NCBI RefSeq assembly: GCF_014648895.1
Contig: NZ_BMRZ01000002.1
Location: forward strand, 1,101,130 to 1,165,129
Direction: 5' to 3'
Source: Streptomyces tanashiensis
GTDB taxonomy: Bacteria > Actinomycetota > Actinomycetes > Streptomycetales > Streptomycetaceae
Length of the DNA stretch: 64,000 nucleotides
Part shown: in pieces, positions 7,398-15,904 of the stretch
Layout: each line of letters opens with the position of its first letter
Position numbering within the stretch: position 1 is the first letter of the stretch
The notes under the pieces: model-generated
Told to the model about the DNA's origin: nothing
Seen by the model: the letters and a program-made list of their open reading frames with translations, nothing else
Database searches by the model: none
Made by a program: the position numbers and the translations under genes

Positions 7398-8378
7398 ATG
7401 CGTGTCACGATCAGCGATGTCGCACGTCGGGCGAGGGTCAGCAAGACGACCGTCTCCCGGGTCCTCAACACCCGGGGCGAGGTCGACCCCGCCACCGCCG
7501 CCCGCGTTCGTGAAGTGATCGACACCATGGGCTATGTGCCCAGCTCCGGAGCGGTCGGTCTCGCCCGGGGCGCCAGTCGGACGGTCGGCATGCTGACGCC
7601 CTCCCTCACCTGGCCGTGGATGGGCGAGGTCCTCCAGGGCGTCGCCGACACGGTCGAGGCCGCCGGCTACGGGCTGCTGCTGTACACCTGCCACCGGGGA
7701 GCGGACTCGGTCCGCCATTTCACCGACCAGGTCTCCGCCCGCGCCTTCGACGGACTGCTCGTCGTGGAGCCGGAGAACACCCTGGACACCCTCACGTCGC
7801 TGCACCGGGGCGGCCTGCCCGTCGTCCTCGTCGACGACCGCGGCCACCGGCCGGAGTTCCCCTCCGTCGCGACGACGAACCGCGCCGGCGGCGCGTCGGC
7901 CGCCGCCCATCTGTCCGCCTCGGGCCGCTCCCGGCCCCTCGTCGTCACGGGCCGCCGCGACTTCGGCTGCGTACGCGAACGCCTGGACGGGTTCCGTGAG
8001 GTCCTGCCCACCGGGCTCGTCGTCGAGGGTGAGTTCACGGAGGCGACCGGCCGGGGCGCCGTCGAGCGCGCGCTCGCCTCGGGGCACACCTTCGACTGCG
8101 TCTTCGCACACAACGACCTGATCGCCGCGGGCGCGCTGCGCGCCCTGCGCGAGGCAGGACTGCGGGTACCCGAGGACGTCTCGGTCGTCGGGTTCGACGA
8201 CCTTCCCATGGCCCGGCACACCGAGCCGCCGCTCACGACGGTCCGTCAGCCGATGCGGGAGATGGGCCGCGCCGCCGCCCGACTGCTGCTCGCCGGTCTC
8301 GACGGCGAGCCGATCCCGGACGAACCGGTCGTCCTGCCCACGGAGTTGGTGGTACGCGGCTCGGCACCGGGCGCCTGA
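7398..8378 (+). CDS. LacI family transcriptional regulator
   Basis: 326 residues. The N-terminal helix-turn-helix (TISDVARRARVSKTTVSRVLN, residues 4-24) plus hinge helix (SSGAVGLA) is the LacI DNA-binding unit; residues ~60-326 form the periplasmic-binding-protein-like sensor domain (VGMLTPSLTWPW, FDGLLVVEP, CVFAHNDLIAAGALRAL, VSVVGFDDLPMARHTEPPLTTVRQP). Such regulators usually repress sugar-degradation genes until a sugar binds. The gene is divergent from the GH30 glycosidase, so a breakdown product of its substrate is the likely inducer. ATG at 7398; a GGAGG lies 4-8 nt upstream. Confidence 0.93.
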   Translation: MRVTISDVARRARVSKTTVSRVLNTRGEVDPATAARVREVIDTMGYVPSSGAVGLARGASRTVGMLTPSLTWPWMGEVLQGVADTVEAAGYGLLLYTCHRGADSVRHFTDQVSARAFDGLLVVEPENTLDTLTSLHRGGLPVVLVDDRGHRPEFPSVATTNRAGGASAAAHLSASGRSRPLVVTGRRDFGCVRERLDGFREVLPTGLVVEGEFTEATGRGAVERALASGHTFDCVFAHNDLIAAGALRALREAGLRVPEDVSVVGFDDLPMARHTEPPLTTVRQPMREMGRAAARLLLAGLDGEPIPDEPVVLPTELVVRGSAPGA

Positions 8379-8409
8379 GCCGCCGGGCGCCGAGGCACCG
8401 GCCGGGCCG

Positions 8410-8427
8410 GGGCCGCGTGCGCGGCCC
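8410..8427. terminator. Short GC hairpin between convergent genes
   Basis: GGGCCGCG and CGCGGCCC are separated by 2 bp, forming an 8-bp stem between the convergent LacI and TetR genes; a plausible bidirectional terminator. Confidence 0.4.
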
Positions 8428-8472
8428 GAACGACAGGGCGGCCCTGAGGGACCGCGGCCGGAGCGGGGGCAC

Positions 8473-8967
8473 TCAGCGCAGCGCGGCCGTCACCAGGCGC
8501 CGGATCTCCTCGGCGGGGACGGTTCCGCCGTTGACCAGACGGTCGAAGACCAGGCCGTCCACGCAGGTGAGCAGGGCGACCGTGCGCTCACGGGCGTCCG
8601 CGAGGCCCTGGGCGGCGAGGAAGTCCTCGACGGACCGACGGGCCGCGTTGTCGCGCGGCACGAGGATCTCCCGCAGCTCGGGGTGGTGCACGCTCTCCAG
8701 GGCGCAGGCGTAGCGCGCGAGCGAGCGGCGGCGGCCTTCCCCGGTGAGCCGGTGGCCTGTGAACGCGGTGAGCCCGGCGACGAGTTCCTCGGCATCGCGC
8801 GGTGCGCCGGCCCGCTGCCCGGCCTCCTGGATCTCGGCCTGGTCGCGCTCGACGAGCCGGAGCACGAGTGCGGTCAGGAGCGACTGGCGGGTGCGGTGGT
8901 ACGCGGACGTGGTGCCGGGCGGCAGGCCGGCGGCCCGGTCGACCGCGCGGTGGGTGAGCCCGCGCAT
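8473..8967 (-). CDS. TetR family regulator with disrupted N-terminus
   Basis: The frame reads AIDVLAEHGMRGLTHRAVDRAAGLPPGTTSAYHRTRQ, the second half of a TetR DNA-binding domain, followed by a normal TetR C-terminal domain (ALESVHHPELREILVPRD, CVDGLVFDRLVNGG). The first in-frame start is the ATG at 8967, inside the helix-turn-helix, giving 164 residues without helix 1. A good TetR-like beginning (MPDTR) starts at the ATG at 9007 but in another frame. The simplest reading is a small deletion of about 20 bp that removed part of helix 1 and shifted the frame, or a sequence error. It is divergent from the monooxygenase gene and overlaps its start region, where such a regulator normally sits. Confidence 0.65.
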   Translation of the reverse strand: MRGLTHRAVDRAAGLPPGTTSAYHRTRQSLLTALVLRLVERDQAEIQEAGQRAGAPRDAEELVAGLTAFTGHRLTGEGRRRSLARYACALESVHHPELREILVPRDNAARRSVEDFLAAQGLADARERTVALLTCVDGLVFDRLVNGGTVPAEEIRRLVTAALR

Positions 8968-8996
8968 GCCGTGCTCGGCGAGTACGTCGATGGCGG

Positions 8997-10178
8997 GTGT
9001 CCGGCATGGACGGCGGGAACGCGGTGGTGGTCGGTGGCGGAATCGGCGGCCTCGCGGCGGCGATCGGACTGCGGCGGATCGGATGGGAGGTGAGCGTCCT
9101 CGAACGCGCCGCCGTGCTCGAGGACGCCGGGGCGGGCATCTCCCTCCACGCCAACGGCATCCGCGCCCTGGACGCGCTGGGTGTCGGCGCCGACGTGCGC
9201 GCGGCAGCCCGGCCCCAGTACACGGGCGGCACCCGCGTCCCGGGCGGCGGCCGGCTGGCCCGGATGGACGGGGCGGCCCTGGAGCGGGCGCTCGGCACCC
9301 CCATCGTGGGGATCCCGCGCGCCACGCTCCACCGGCTGCTGCGCGCGGCGCTGCCCGCCGGCTGCCTGACCGTCGGCGCGGAGGTGACGTCCCTGGACCT
9401 GACGGCCGCGGACCGGGTGGGGGTCGCCACCCGCGAGGGGGCGAGGGAGGCGGATCTCGTGGTGGCCGCCGACGGCGTGAACAGCGCACTCCGGGCGCTG
9501 CTGTTCCCCGGACACCCGGGGCCGGCGTACAGCGGATCCACGGTCCTGCGCGCCCTCACCGACTCCCCCGTGCCCTCGGTGTCCGACTTCGAGCTGACCT
9601 GGGGCCGGGGCGCCGAGTTCGGGCACATCACCTTCACCGACGGCCGGGCCGAGTGGCATGCCGTGCTCAACTCGCCGCCGGGCGTGCTCCATCCGGATCC
9701 CCTGGAGGTGCTGCGCCGCCGGTTCCGGGACTGGCACGAACCGATCCCGGCCCTCCTCGCGGCGACCCGCCCCGAGGCCGTGCTGCACCACGACATCCAT
9801 GAACTGGCCACTCCTCTATCTGCCTTCACCGCCGGACGGGTCGCCCTGCTCGGTGACGCGGCCCATGCCATGACCCCGAACCTCGGCCAGGGCGCGTGCC
9901 AGGCACTGGAGGACGCGGTGTCGCTCGCGGCCGCGCTCGCCGCCTCACCCGGGCTCGGCGCGGCGCTGGCCCGGTACGACGCCGAGCGGCGCCCGCGCAG
10001 CCAGTCCGTCGCGCGCGCCGCCCGCCGGGCCGGCCGGATGGGCCAACGGCTGGCGCATCCCGTCGCCGTCGCCGTACGCAACACGGCTCTGCGGGCGGCG
10101 CCGGACGGTGCGGCTCTGCGCGCGATCCTGCGGCACGCCGACTGGACACCGCCACGCCTGGATCCGGCATTCCCGTAG
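8997..10178 (+). CDS. FAD-dependent aromatic-type monooxygenase
   Basis: 393 residues from the GTG, or 390 from the ATG at 9006. The class A flavin monooxygenase (UbiH/PHBH) motifs are present: the Rossmann GGGIGGLAAA near residue 13, the DG motif in VVAADGVNSALR, and GDAAHAMTPNLGQGACQALEDA near 285-305, which binds the FAD ribityl and pyrophosphate. These enzymes hydroxylate aromatic or polyketide compounds using NAD(P)H; members include the tetracycline- and rifampicin-inactivating monooxygenases as well as biosynthetic ones. The next gene, 33 bp downstream, is a macrolide-type glycosyltransferase. Confidence 0.88.
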   Translation: MSGMDGGNAVVVGGGIGGLAAAIGLRRIGWEVSVLERAAVLEDAGAGISLHANGIRALDALGVGADVRAAARPQYTGGTRVPGGGRLARMDGAALERALGTPIVGIPRATLHRLLRAALPAGCLTVGAEVTSLDLTAADRVGVATREGAREADLVVAADGVNSALRALLFPGHPGPAYSGSTVLRALTDSPVPSVSDFELTWGRGAEFGHITFTDGRAEWHAVLNSPPGVLHPDPLEVLRRRFRDWHEPIPALLAATRPEAVLHHDIHELATPLSAFTAGRVALLGDAAHAMTPNLGQGACQALEDAVSLAAALAASPGLGAALARYDAERRPRSQSVARAARRAGRMGQRLAHPVAVAVRNTALRAAPDGAALRAILRHADWTPPRLDPAFP

Positions 10179-10194
10179 ACGATACGTATCGTCT
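10177..10194. promoter_or_regulatory. 18-bp perfect palindrome before the glycosyltransferase gene
   Basis: AGACGATACGTATCGTCT is its own reverse complement. It overlaps the last bases of the monooxygenase stop codon and ends 17 bp before the glycosyltransferase ATG. Size, symmetry and the GATACGTATC core fit a TetR-type operator; the nearby TetR gene at 8473-8967 is the obvious candidate binder. Confidence 0.6.
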
Positions 10195-10211
10195 CGTCTA
10201 CTGTGGTCGTC

Positions 10212-11405
10212 ATGACCACCGCTTCCCCCGCGCACATCGCCATGTTCTCCATCGCCGCCCACGGCCACGTGAACCCGAGCCTGGAGGTCATCCGCGAGCT
10301 CGTCGCCCGGGGCCACCGCGTCAGCTACGCCGTCCCCGCGTCCTTCGCCGAGAAGGTCGCGGAGACGGGGGCGACGCCCGTCGTCTACACCTCCACGCTG
10401 CCGACCGACGACGACCCGGAGGCCTGGGGGACCGAACTGATCGACAACCTCGAACCGTTCCTCGCCGACGCGACGCAGGCGCTGCCTCAGCTCGCCGCGG
10501 CCTTCGACGGGGACCGGCCGGACCTCGTGCTGCACGACATCACCGCCTATCCGGCACCCGTCCTCGCCCACACCTGGGGCGTGCCCGCCGTCTCCCTGTG
10601 GCCGAACCTGGTGCCGTGGGAGGGGTACGAGGAAGAGGTCGCCGAGCCCATGTTCGCCGAACTCAAGGCCTCGCCCCGCGGCAAGGCCTACTACGCGCGC
10701 TTCGAGGACTGGCTCGGCGGGCACGGGATCGACACCCCTCCCGACCGGTTCGTCGCCCGGCCGCGCCGTGCGATCGTCCTCATCCCCCGGGCCCTCCAGC
10801 CGCACGCCGACCGGGTCGACGAGTCCGTCTACACCTTCGTCGGCGCCTGTCAGGGCGAGCGCGCCGAGCAGGGCGAGTGGCGGCGGCCGGCCGCGGCCGA
10901 GAAGGTGGTCCTGATCTCCCTCGGCTCCGCCTTCACCAAGCAGCCCGACTTCTACCGGGACTGCGTCGAGGCCTTCGCCGGTCTCCCGGGCTGGCACGTC
11001 GTCCTGCAGATCGGCAGGTTCGTCGATCCGGCCGAGCTCGGCGAACTGCCGGCCAACGTCGAAGTGCACTCCTGGGTACCGCAGTTGGCGATCCTCCGGC
11101 AGGCGGACGCGTTCGTCACCCACGCGGGCGCGGGCGGCAGTCAGGAAGGGCTCGCCACCGCCACCCCCATGGTCGCCGTGCCCCAGGCCGTCGACCAGTT
11201 CGGGAACGCCGACATGCTGAGCACCCTGGGGGTGGCCCGGCATCTGCCCATGGAGGAGGCCACCCCCGAGCGGCTGAGGGAGGCCGTCCTCGCACTCGTC
11301 GGCGACCCCGACGTGGCCCGCCGAGCACGGGAGATCCAGGAGACGATGGCCCGTGAGGGTGGCACGCGCCGCGCCGCCGACCTGATCGAGGCGGAGCTCG
11401 TCTGA
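10212..11405 (+). CDS. mgt: Macrolide-type UDP-glycosyltransferase (MGT/OleI/OleD family)
   Basis: 397 residues in the GT-B fold of family GT1. The N-terminal [26 protein letters not shown] segment carries the catalytic His at position 17. The C-terminal donor-binding region reads [29 protein letters not shown] and ends with [10 protein letters not shown], the UDP-sugar signature. The sequence closely resembles the self-resistance glucosyltransferases OleI/OleD and S. lividans Mgt, which inactivate macrolides by glucosylating desosamine. Together with the upstream monooxygenase and palindrome this forms a small antibiotic-modification unit, although no macrolide pathway is visible in the window. 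ATG 10212 is preferred over the GTG three codons upstream. Confidence 0.88.
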   Translation: MTTASPAHIAMFSIAAHGHVNPSLEVIRELVARGHRVSYAVPASFAEKVAETGATPVVYTSTLPTDDDPEAWGTELIDNLEPFLADATQALPQLAAAFDGDRPDLVLHDITAYPAPVLAHTWGVPAVSLWPNLVPWEGYEEEVAEPMFAELKASPRGKAYYARFEDWLGGHGIDTPPDRFVARPRRAIVLIPRALQPHADRVDESVYTFVGACQGERAEQGEWRRPAAAEKVVLISLGSAFTKQPDFYRDCVEAFAGLPGWHVVLQIGRFVDPAELGELPANVEVHSWVPQLAILRQADAFVTHAGAGGSQEGLATATPMVAVPQAVDQFGNADMLSTLGVARHLPMEEATPERLREAVLALVGDPDVARRAREIQETMAREGGTRRAADLIEAELV

Positions 11406-11505
11406 CCCAGCGCCCCGGCGATCACCCGCACCGCCCGCGGCGGCCCGCAGGCCTCGATGTCCGTTGTGCCGACAGGCCGTTGCGGGCGGGACGTAGGGTC
11501 GTGCC

Positions 11506-11904
11506 ATGTCCAAGACCGAGATTGACCAGGTGACCGCCGAGTTCTACGGCGCGTTCGACAACCGGGGCGGCAAGGCGGCCGACGTGGACCGGATCCGGCG
11601 GCTCGTCCTGCCCCAGGGGGTCATCGTCTGCACCGCGCCCACCTTCACCGCGTACTCCGTGGAGGAGTTCGTCGTGCCGCGCGAGCGGCTGCTCTCCGAG
11701 GGACGGCTCGTCGACTTCTCCGAGTGGGAGACCTCCGAGGAGACCCGGATCGAGGGCGACATCGCCTCGCGGTTCGGCACGTACCGCAAGTCCGGTGTGC
11801 TCGACGGGAAGCCGCTCGAGGGCGAGGGCACCAAGACCATCCAGTTCGTCCGGACGCCGGACGGCTGGCGGATTTCGGCCTTCTCCTGGTTCGACAACCC
11901 CTGA
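11506..11904 (+). CDS. NTF2-like (SnoaL/DUF4440-type) fold protein
   Basis: 132 residues beginning with a helix (TEIDQVTAEFYGAFDNRGG), followed by beta strands ending in EGTKTIQFVRTPDGWRISAFSWFDNP, the typical closing strand pair of nuclear-transport-factor-2-like proteins. The family includes small enzymes and non-catalytic binding proteins; no catalytic residues can be assigned. It is a single gene ending at a strong bidirectional hairpin shared with secDF. Confidence 0.7.
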   Translation: MSKTEIDQVTAEFYGAFDNRGGKAADVDRIRRLVLPQGVIVCTAPTFTAYSVEEFVVPRERLLSEGRLVDFSEWETSEETRIEGDIASRFGTYRKSGVLDGKPLEGEGTKTIQFVRTPDGWRISAFSWFDNP

Positions 11905-11914
11905 CCCGGACCCG

Positions 11915-11952
11915 CGGCCCGTCGCCCCCCGTACGAGGAGGGCGACGGGCCG
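11915..11952. terminator. Bidirectional hairpin between NTF2-like gene and secDF
   Basis: Perfect 13-bp arms (11915-11927 and 11940-11952) separated by 12 bp lie between two convergent stop codons. Confidence 0.75.
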
Positions 11953-11958
11953 GCTCCG

Positions 11959-14247
11959 TCAGACCACCGCGCCGGCGCCCGCACTCCGGCGCGGCGCGGC
12001 GGCGGCCGGTGCCGGATGCCGGGTCTCCAGGGCGACCGCCAGCGGCATCGCCGTGAACACCGTGGACGCCATGCCGAGCACCACGCCCGCGAGCAGCGCG
12101 ACGGAGAAGTCCGTGAGCGAGTCCCCGCCCAGGACCGCGAGCGCCACCAGGACGAAGAGCGCCCCCATCCCGGTGTTGACCGTGCGGGGCAGCGTCTGGG
12201 CGACGGCCCGGTCGGCGAGGTCCGCGAGCGGCACGCCCCCGCCCCGGCGGCGCAGTTCCCGCAGCCGGTCGAGGACGACCACCGAGTCGTTGACCGAGTA
12301 GCCGACGACGGTGAGCAGCGCGGCGAGGAAGACGCTGTCCACCGGCTTGCCCAGCCAGGCGAACAGACCGACCACGAGCAGCACGTCCTGCGCCATCGCC
12401 GCCACGGCGGCCGTCGCGTACGTCCAGCGGAACCGCACCGTCAGGTACAGGAGCTGCGCCGCCACCGCCAGGCCGAGCGCGAGGAGCGCGTGGGTGCGCA
12501 GCTCTCCGCCGAGGCTCGGGCCGATCAGGTCGTCGCGCTCCACCTCCACCGGGCCCGCCACCCGGGTGAGCGCCTCCCTGATCTCCCGCTGCTCGCCGTC
12601 CCCGGTCTCCCGGACGCGCACCGAGACGTCGCCGTCGCCGGTCGTCTGCACGACGGCGTCGGGGAAGCCCGCGTCGGCGACGGCCGTCCGGGCCGTGTCG
12701 GCGTCCACCGGGCGCTCGGCCGTGTACTGGACGACCCGGCCGCCGGTGAACTCGACGCCGAACTCCACGCCCCGCACGCCGATTCCGGCGAGGGCCACGA
12801 GCAGCAGTCCGGCGCAGCCGGTCAGCCAGCGGCGCCGGTGCGCCATCAGGCGCGGCACCCGGCGGTTCAGCCGGGTCCGCAGCCGGCCGAGCGCGGCCAT
12901 GCCGGTCACGGCGGGCCGCCTGCGGACGGCGGGCAGGCCCAGTGTCAGGTCGGCGAGCAGCCGGGTGATGACCATCGCGGTGATCAGCGAGGTGAGGACG
13001 CCGATCGCCAGCGTGACACCGAAGCCCTTGACGGGCCCGGTGGCGAAGACGAACAGCAGGCCGGCCGCGAGCAGGGTGGTGATGTGGGAGTCCGCGACGG
13101 CACTCCACACCTTGCCGAAGGCCGTCGCGACCGGCCGCCGCAGATCCCGCCCGGCGGACCTGCCGAGCGAGGCGTACTCCTCCCTGGCGCGTTCGAAGAC
13201 CAGGACGTTGGCGTCGACGGCGATGCCGATGGCGAGGACGAAGCCGGCGAGGCCGGGCAGGGTGAGGGTGGCGCCCAGGGCCACGACCGCCGCGTACGAG
13301 ATCAGTCCGTACAGCAGGAGGGCGATCGTGGCCAGGACGCCGAGGAGCCGGTAGACCACCATCACGAAGAGGCCCGTGCACGCCAGGCCGATGACGGCGG
13401 CCAGCGCGCTGGCCCGGATCGCCTCGGCGCCGAGCGTCGGGCCCACGGTGCTCTGCTCGACCGTCGTCACCGGCACGGGCAGCGCGCCGCCCTGGACGAG
13501 CGCCGCGAGGTCGCGTGCCTCCTGAGCGGAGAATCCGCCGGTGATCTGCGCGGAGCCGCCGCCGATGCCCGCCCCGCAGGGGACACCGGCCTGCATGCCG
13601 GGCGCGGAGACGATCCGGTCGTCGAGGACGATCGCGACCCGGCGCGCCGGGTCCGCCGGGGCGGCGCAGGCGGCGTCGCCGGTCAGCTTCGCCCAGCCGT
13701 CCGCGGCGCCGTCGCGGAAGGAGAGGTCGACGGTCCAGCCCCGGCCGGCCGTGGTGTCGAGGGTGGCCTCGGCGCCCTTGACCCCGTCGCCGGTGAGGGC
13801 GGGTGCGGCGAGGGCGAGGAAGCGGCCGGGGGCGTCGGGGTCGGGCAGGACGCGCTTCCCGTCGGCGGCGGCCGGTCCGGCCGGCCCCTGTGAGGTGCCG
13901 GTGACGGCGTGGAAGGTGAGCTGTGCCGTACGGCCGATGGTCTCGGCGGCCTGGCGCGGGTCGCGCAGGCCGGGCAGTTCGACGACGATGCGCCGCTCGC
14001 CCGAGCGCGCGAGGGAGGGTTCCGCGACGCCGAGGCCGTCCACGCGCTTGCGGAGCACCTCCAGGGCGCGGTCGGTGGCGGCGGCGTCGGCACGGGTGGT
14101 GGGTCCGTCCTCGGTCTGCAGGACGATGCGGGTCCCGCCGCGGAGGTCGAGTCCGAGGCGGGGCGGGGTGGTCAGGGTGATCCAGAGGGAGAGCGCGACG
14201 ACGGCGAGCGCGAGGAGCGCGCGCCGGAGCGAGGCACGAGAGGACAT
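11959..14247 (-). CDS. secDF: Protein translocase subunit SecDF (fused)
   Basis: 762 residues joining SecD and SecF, which are separate genes in the main Streptomyces sec locus, so this is probably a second copy. The SecD half begins with a membrane helix and LGLDLRGGTRIVL, then a periplasmic domain (P1; DGLGVAEPSLARSGERRIVVELPGLRDP) and six C-terminal helices (LPGLAGFVLAIGIAVDANVLVFERAREE). The SecF half follows (FGVEFTGGRVVQY, VGYSVNDSVVVLDRLRELRR). SecDF uses the proton gradient to pull exported proteins across the membrane. The ATG at 14247 follows GTGGAGAACCC. Upstream is a strong hairpin that isolates it from the preceding small secreted-protein gene. Confidence 0.93.
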   Translation of the reverse strand: MSSRASLRRALLALAVVALSLWITLTTPPRLGLDLRGGTRIVLQTEDGPTTRADAAATDRALEVLRKRVDGLGVAEPSLARSGERRIVVELPGLRDPRQAAETIGRTAQLTFHAVTGTSQGPAGPAAADGKRVLPDPDAPGRFLALAAPALTGDGVKGAEATLDTTAGRGWTVDLSFRDGAADGWAKLTGDAACAAPADPARRVAIVLDDRIVSAPGMQAGVPCGAGIGGGSAQITGGFSAQEARDLAALVQGGALPVPVTTVEQSTVGPTLGAEAIRASALAAVIGLACTGLFVMVVYRLLGVLATIALLLYGLISYAAVVALGATLTLPGLAGFVLAIGIAVDANVLVFERAREEYASLGRSAGRDLRRPVATAFGKVWSAVADSHITTLLAAGLLFVFATGPVKGFGVTLAIGVLTSLITAMVITRLLADLTLGLPAVRRRPAVTGMAALGRLRTRLNRRVPRLMAHRRRWLTGCAGLLLVALAGIGVRGVEFGVEFTGGRVVQYTAERPVDADTARTAVADAGFPDAVVQTTGDGDVSVRVRETGDGEQREIREALTRVAGPVEVERDDLIGPSLGGELRTHALLALGLAVAAQLLYLTVRFRWTYATAAVAAMAQDVLLVVGLFAWLGKPVDSVFLAALLTVVGYSVNDSVVVLDRLRELRRRGGGVPLADLADRAVAQTLPRTVNTGMGALFVLVALAVLGGDSLTDFSVALLAGVVLGMASTVFTAMPLAVALETRHPAPAAAAPRRSAGAGAVV

Positions 14248-14343
14248 GGGTTCTCCACGGGCGGGCGCACGGCTCGGCGGGGCGCCGCCTCCGGGAGGTG
14301 GCGCCCGCTGTCCGTGCGGGACGTTCGGTCGGGTGCGCGTCGC

Positions 14344-14385
14344 GGAGGTGTCGTGCGGATCGGGCCCGATCCGCACGACACCTCC
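14344..14385 (-). terminator. 42-bp perfect inverted repeat upstream of secDF
   Basis: Arms of 21 bp (14344-14364, 14365-14385) match perfectly with no spacer, so the stem must close with a small loop. It lies downstream of the minus-strand gene at 14438-14827 and about 100 bp before secDF, and fits a strong factor-independent terminator without a U tract, as is common in Streptomyces. Confidence 0.75.
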
Positions 14386-14437
14386 CGGGACCGGGCCGTG
14401 GGCATGCCGAGGGCCCGGACGGCGACGCGGAAGGACG

Positions 14438-14827
14438 TCAGCTGTGCCGGGTGGAGGGTGGGCCGCGCGGTGCGCGCGGGCCGTGGAGGCCGCCGGGCGG
14501 CGCGCGTTCGCGCCGCGGGTCCCCTTCGAGGAGGCCGCGCGCGGGTACGGAGAGGTCGGCGGGTGCGGCGGCGGGGGCGGCGGGCGCCGCGGGGAAGCGG
14601 ACGGGGTTCTCGACGGCGACCGGGAGGCCCACGACGGCTGCGGGCGCGAGGTGCGGCTCCTGCGGGGTCGCGCGAGGAGCCGCGGGGGACGCGGCCTGGT
14701 GGGAGGCGGTCGCGGCAGGGAGGCCCTCCGCGGGTGCGGCGGAGGCCGGAACGAGCAGCAGGGACCAGAGCGCGCAGAGCATCGCGGGCAGGAGCGCCGA
14801 AAGCCGCCGCGCGGAACTCCCCGCCAC
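14438..14827 (-). CDS. Small secreted Ala/Pro-rich protein of unknown function
   Basis: 129 residues. Residues 1-31 look like a Sec signal peptide (basic SSARRLSALLPAMLCALWSLLLVPASAAPA with AXA-type cleavage). The rest is rich in Ala and Pro with no Cys or recognisable domain, and the C-terminal 40 residues are Arg/Pro-rich. Codon third positions are almost all G or C, which supports a real gene. I do not recognise a family. It is bounded by a large hairpin downstream and by the tandem-repeat region upstream. Confidence 0.5.
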   Translation of the reverse strand: MAGSSARRLSALLPAMLCALWSLLLVPASAAPAEGLPAATASHQAASPAAPRATPQEPHLAPAAVVGLPVAVENPVRFPAAPAAPAAAPADLSVPARGLLEGDPRRERAPPGGLHGPRAPRGPPSTRHS

Positions 14828-15181
14828 TGCCCCTCCCCCGCTCTCCGCCGATCGCCGTCCGATCCCTGTGCGGCCTCAGCCTAGACGGGGCACGACACGG
14901 CGACGCACCGGGTGCGCGGGGCGGTCGGGCACGGGGGCGAACGCGGCTTCTGAGCACGGGGGCCAATGCGGCTTCTGAGTACGGGGGGAGCCCGGTGGTG
15001 TGCGTACGGAGTGAGCCCGGTGTTGAGTACGGGGTGAGCCCGGTGATGTGAGTACGGGGTGAGCCCGGTTGTTGAGTACGGGTGCGAGCCCGGCGTTTGA
15101 GTACGGGTGCTCATGTCCCGGCCGTGGGGCCCCGGGACGATGGTTCCGTCACCGTTCCGCCGCGGATCCAGGGGGCCTCCC
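14828..15181. other. Intergenic region dominated by a tandem repeat
   Basis: 354 bp between the small secreted-protein gene (minus) and the acyltransferase gene (plus). It holds the divergent promoters, which I could not place, and the eight-unit repeat listed separately. No gene is supported here. Confidence 0.7.
14926..15118. repeat. Tandem repeat, eight units of about 25 bp
   Basis: Units related to TGAGTACGGGGTGAGCCCGG start at about 14926, 14951, 14976, 15001, 15024, 15049, 15073 and 15098, so the spacing is 23-25 bp. The two leftmost copies are diverged (GCACGGGGGC.. GCGGCTTC); the middle copies are nearly identical. There are no unique spacers, so this is not a CRISPR array. Confidence 0.85.
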
Positions 15182-15880
15182 GTGCTCAGCCGTATCGCCG
15201 CCCACGTCGTCCCGTTCTTCGGGCGGCTGACCGTCACCTCGGACCCCGGGGCCCGTGTCGAGCCGGGCAGCATCCTCGTCGTGAACCACACGTCGCTCGC
15301 CGACCCGGCGCTCGTGCTCGCCGCGCTCCGCGGGCGACTGGCCGTCGAGCCCGTCCTGCTGGCCACGTCCGGCCTGTGGCGGATCCCGCTGCTCGGGCGG
15401 GCGCTGACCCGCGAGGGCCACGTGCCCGTCCACCGCAACTCGGCGCGCGCCGCGGCGGCCCTGGACCACGCGGCGGTCGCGCTCGCCTCGGGGCGGCACG
15501 TGATGCTGTACGCGGAGGGGCGCATCCCACCCCGCCGGGACGCCGCCGAGAACCCGCCGGAGATGTTCCGCACCGGTCTCGCGCGGCTCGCGCGGGCGAC
15601 CGGGGCGCCGGTCGTGCCGATCGGCCAGGCCGGGGCCCGGCGGATCACCTCCGGCGGGCGGGTCAAGCAGGTCGCCGGGGTGCTCACCGCACCCGTCCGC
15701 CGGCCGGGCCTGCACGTCCACATCGGCACGCCGCTGCGCCTGCCCGACGACGTGGCCGCGGCGACGGAGCTGGCGCACGGGGCCGTGACCGCGGCCTGGC
15801 GGACGGCGGCCGGGGCGCTGGGCGAGCCGGCGGCCCTCGGCGGCGGCGAGGGACCCGCCGCCGCGCCGCGCCGCGGGTGA
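15182..15880 (+). CDS. 1-acyl-sn-glycerol-3-phosphate acyltransferase (PlsC family)
   Basis: 232 residues. Acyltransferase block I (NHTSLAD, HX4D with H36 and D41), block II around GLWRIPLLGRALTREGHVPVHR, block III in the variant form YAEGRIPPRRD, and block IV around TGAPVVPIGQAG are in the usual order and spacing. The enzyme would transfer a fatty acyl group to lysophosphatidate or a related acceptor at the membrane. The GTG at 15182 follows GGGGGCC and gives the usual family N-terminus (LSRIAAHVVPFFGRL); an ATG at 15140 in the same frame is the alternative. The 25-bp tandem repeat lies immediately upstream. Confidence 0.88.
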   Translation: MLSRIAAHVVPFFGRLTVTSDPGARVEPGSILVVNHTSLADPALVLAALRGRLAVEPVLLATSGLWRIPLLGRALTREGHVPVHRNSARAAAALDHAAVALASGRHVMLYAEGRIPPRRDAAENPPEMFRTGLARLARATGAPVVPIGQAGARRITSGGRVKQVAGVLTAPVRRPGLHVHIGTPLRLPDDVAAATELAHGAVTAAWRTAAGALGEPAALGGGEGPAAAPRRG

Positions 15881-15886
15881 CGGCGG

Positions 15887-15904
15887 GGCCGTACCCCTAC
15901 GGCC
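15887..15904. terminator. Small hairpin between convergent genes
   Basis: GGCCGTA and TACGGCC with a CCCC loop, directly between the stop codons of the acyltransferase and DUF4345 genes. Confidence 0.5.

Noticed and set aside
12016..13893. Plus-strand open frame of about 625 codons
   Set aside because: Antisense shadow of secDF, rich in Arg, Gly, Asp and Gln with no recognisable domain.
14926..15118. CRISPR array
   Set aside because: The repeats are contiguous, degenerate and have no unique spacers; no cas genes are present.
14881..15729. Minus-strand frame translating the tandem repeat into repeated L-T-P-Y-S-x-x-x motifs
   Set aside because: The repeated peptide comes from the DNA repeat, and the rest of the frame is antisense to the acyltransferase gene.
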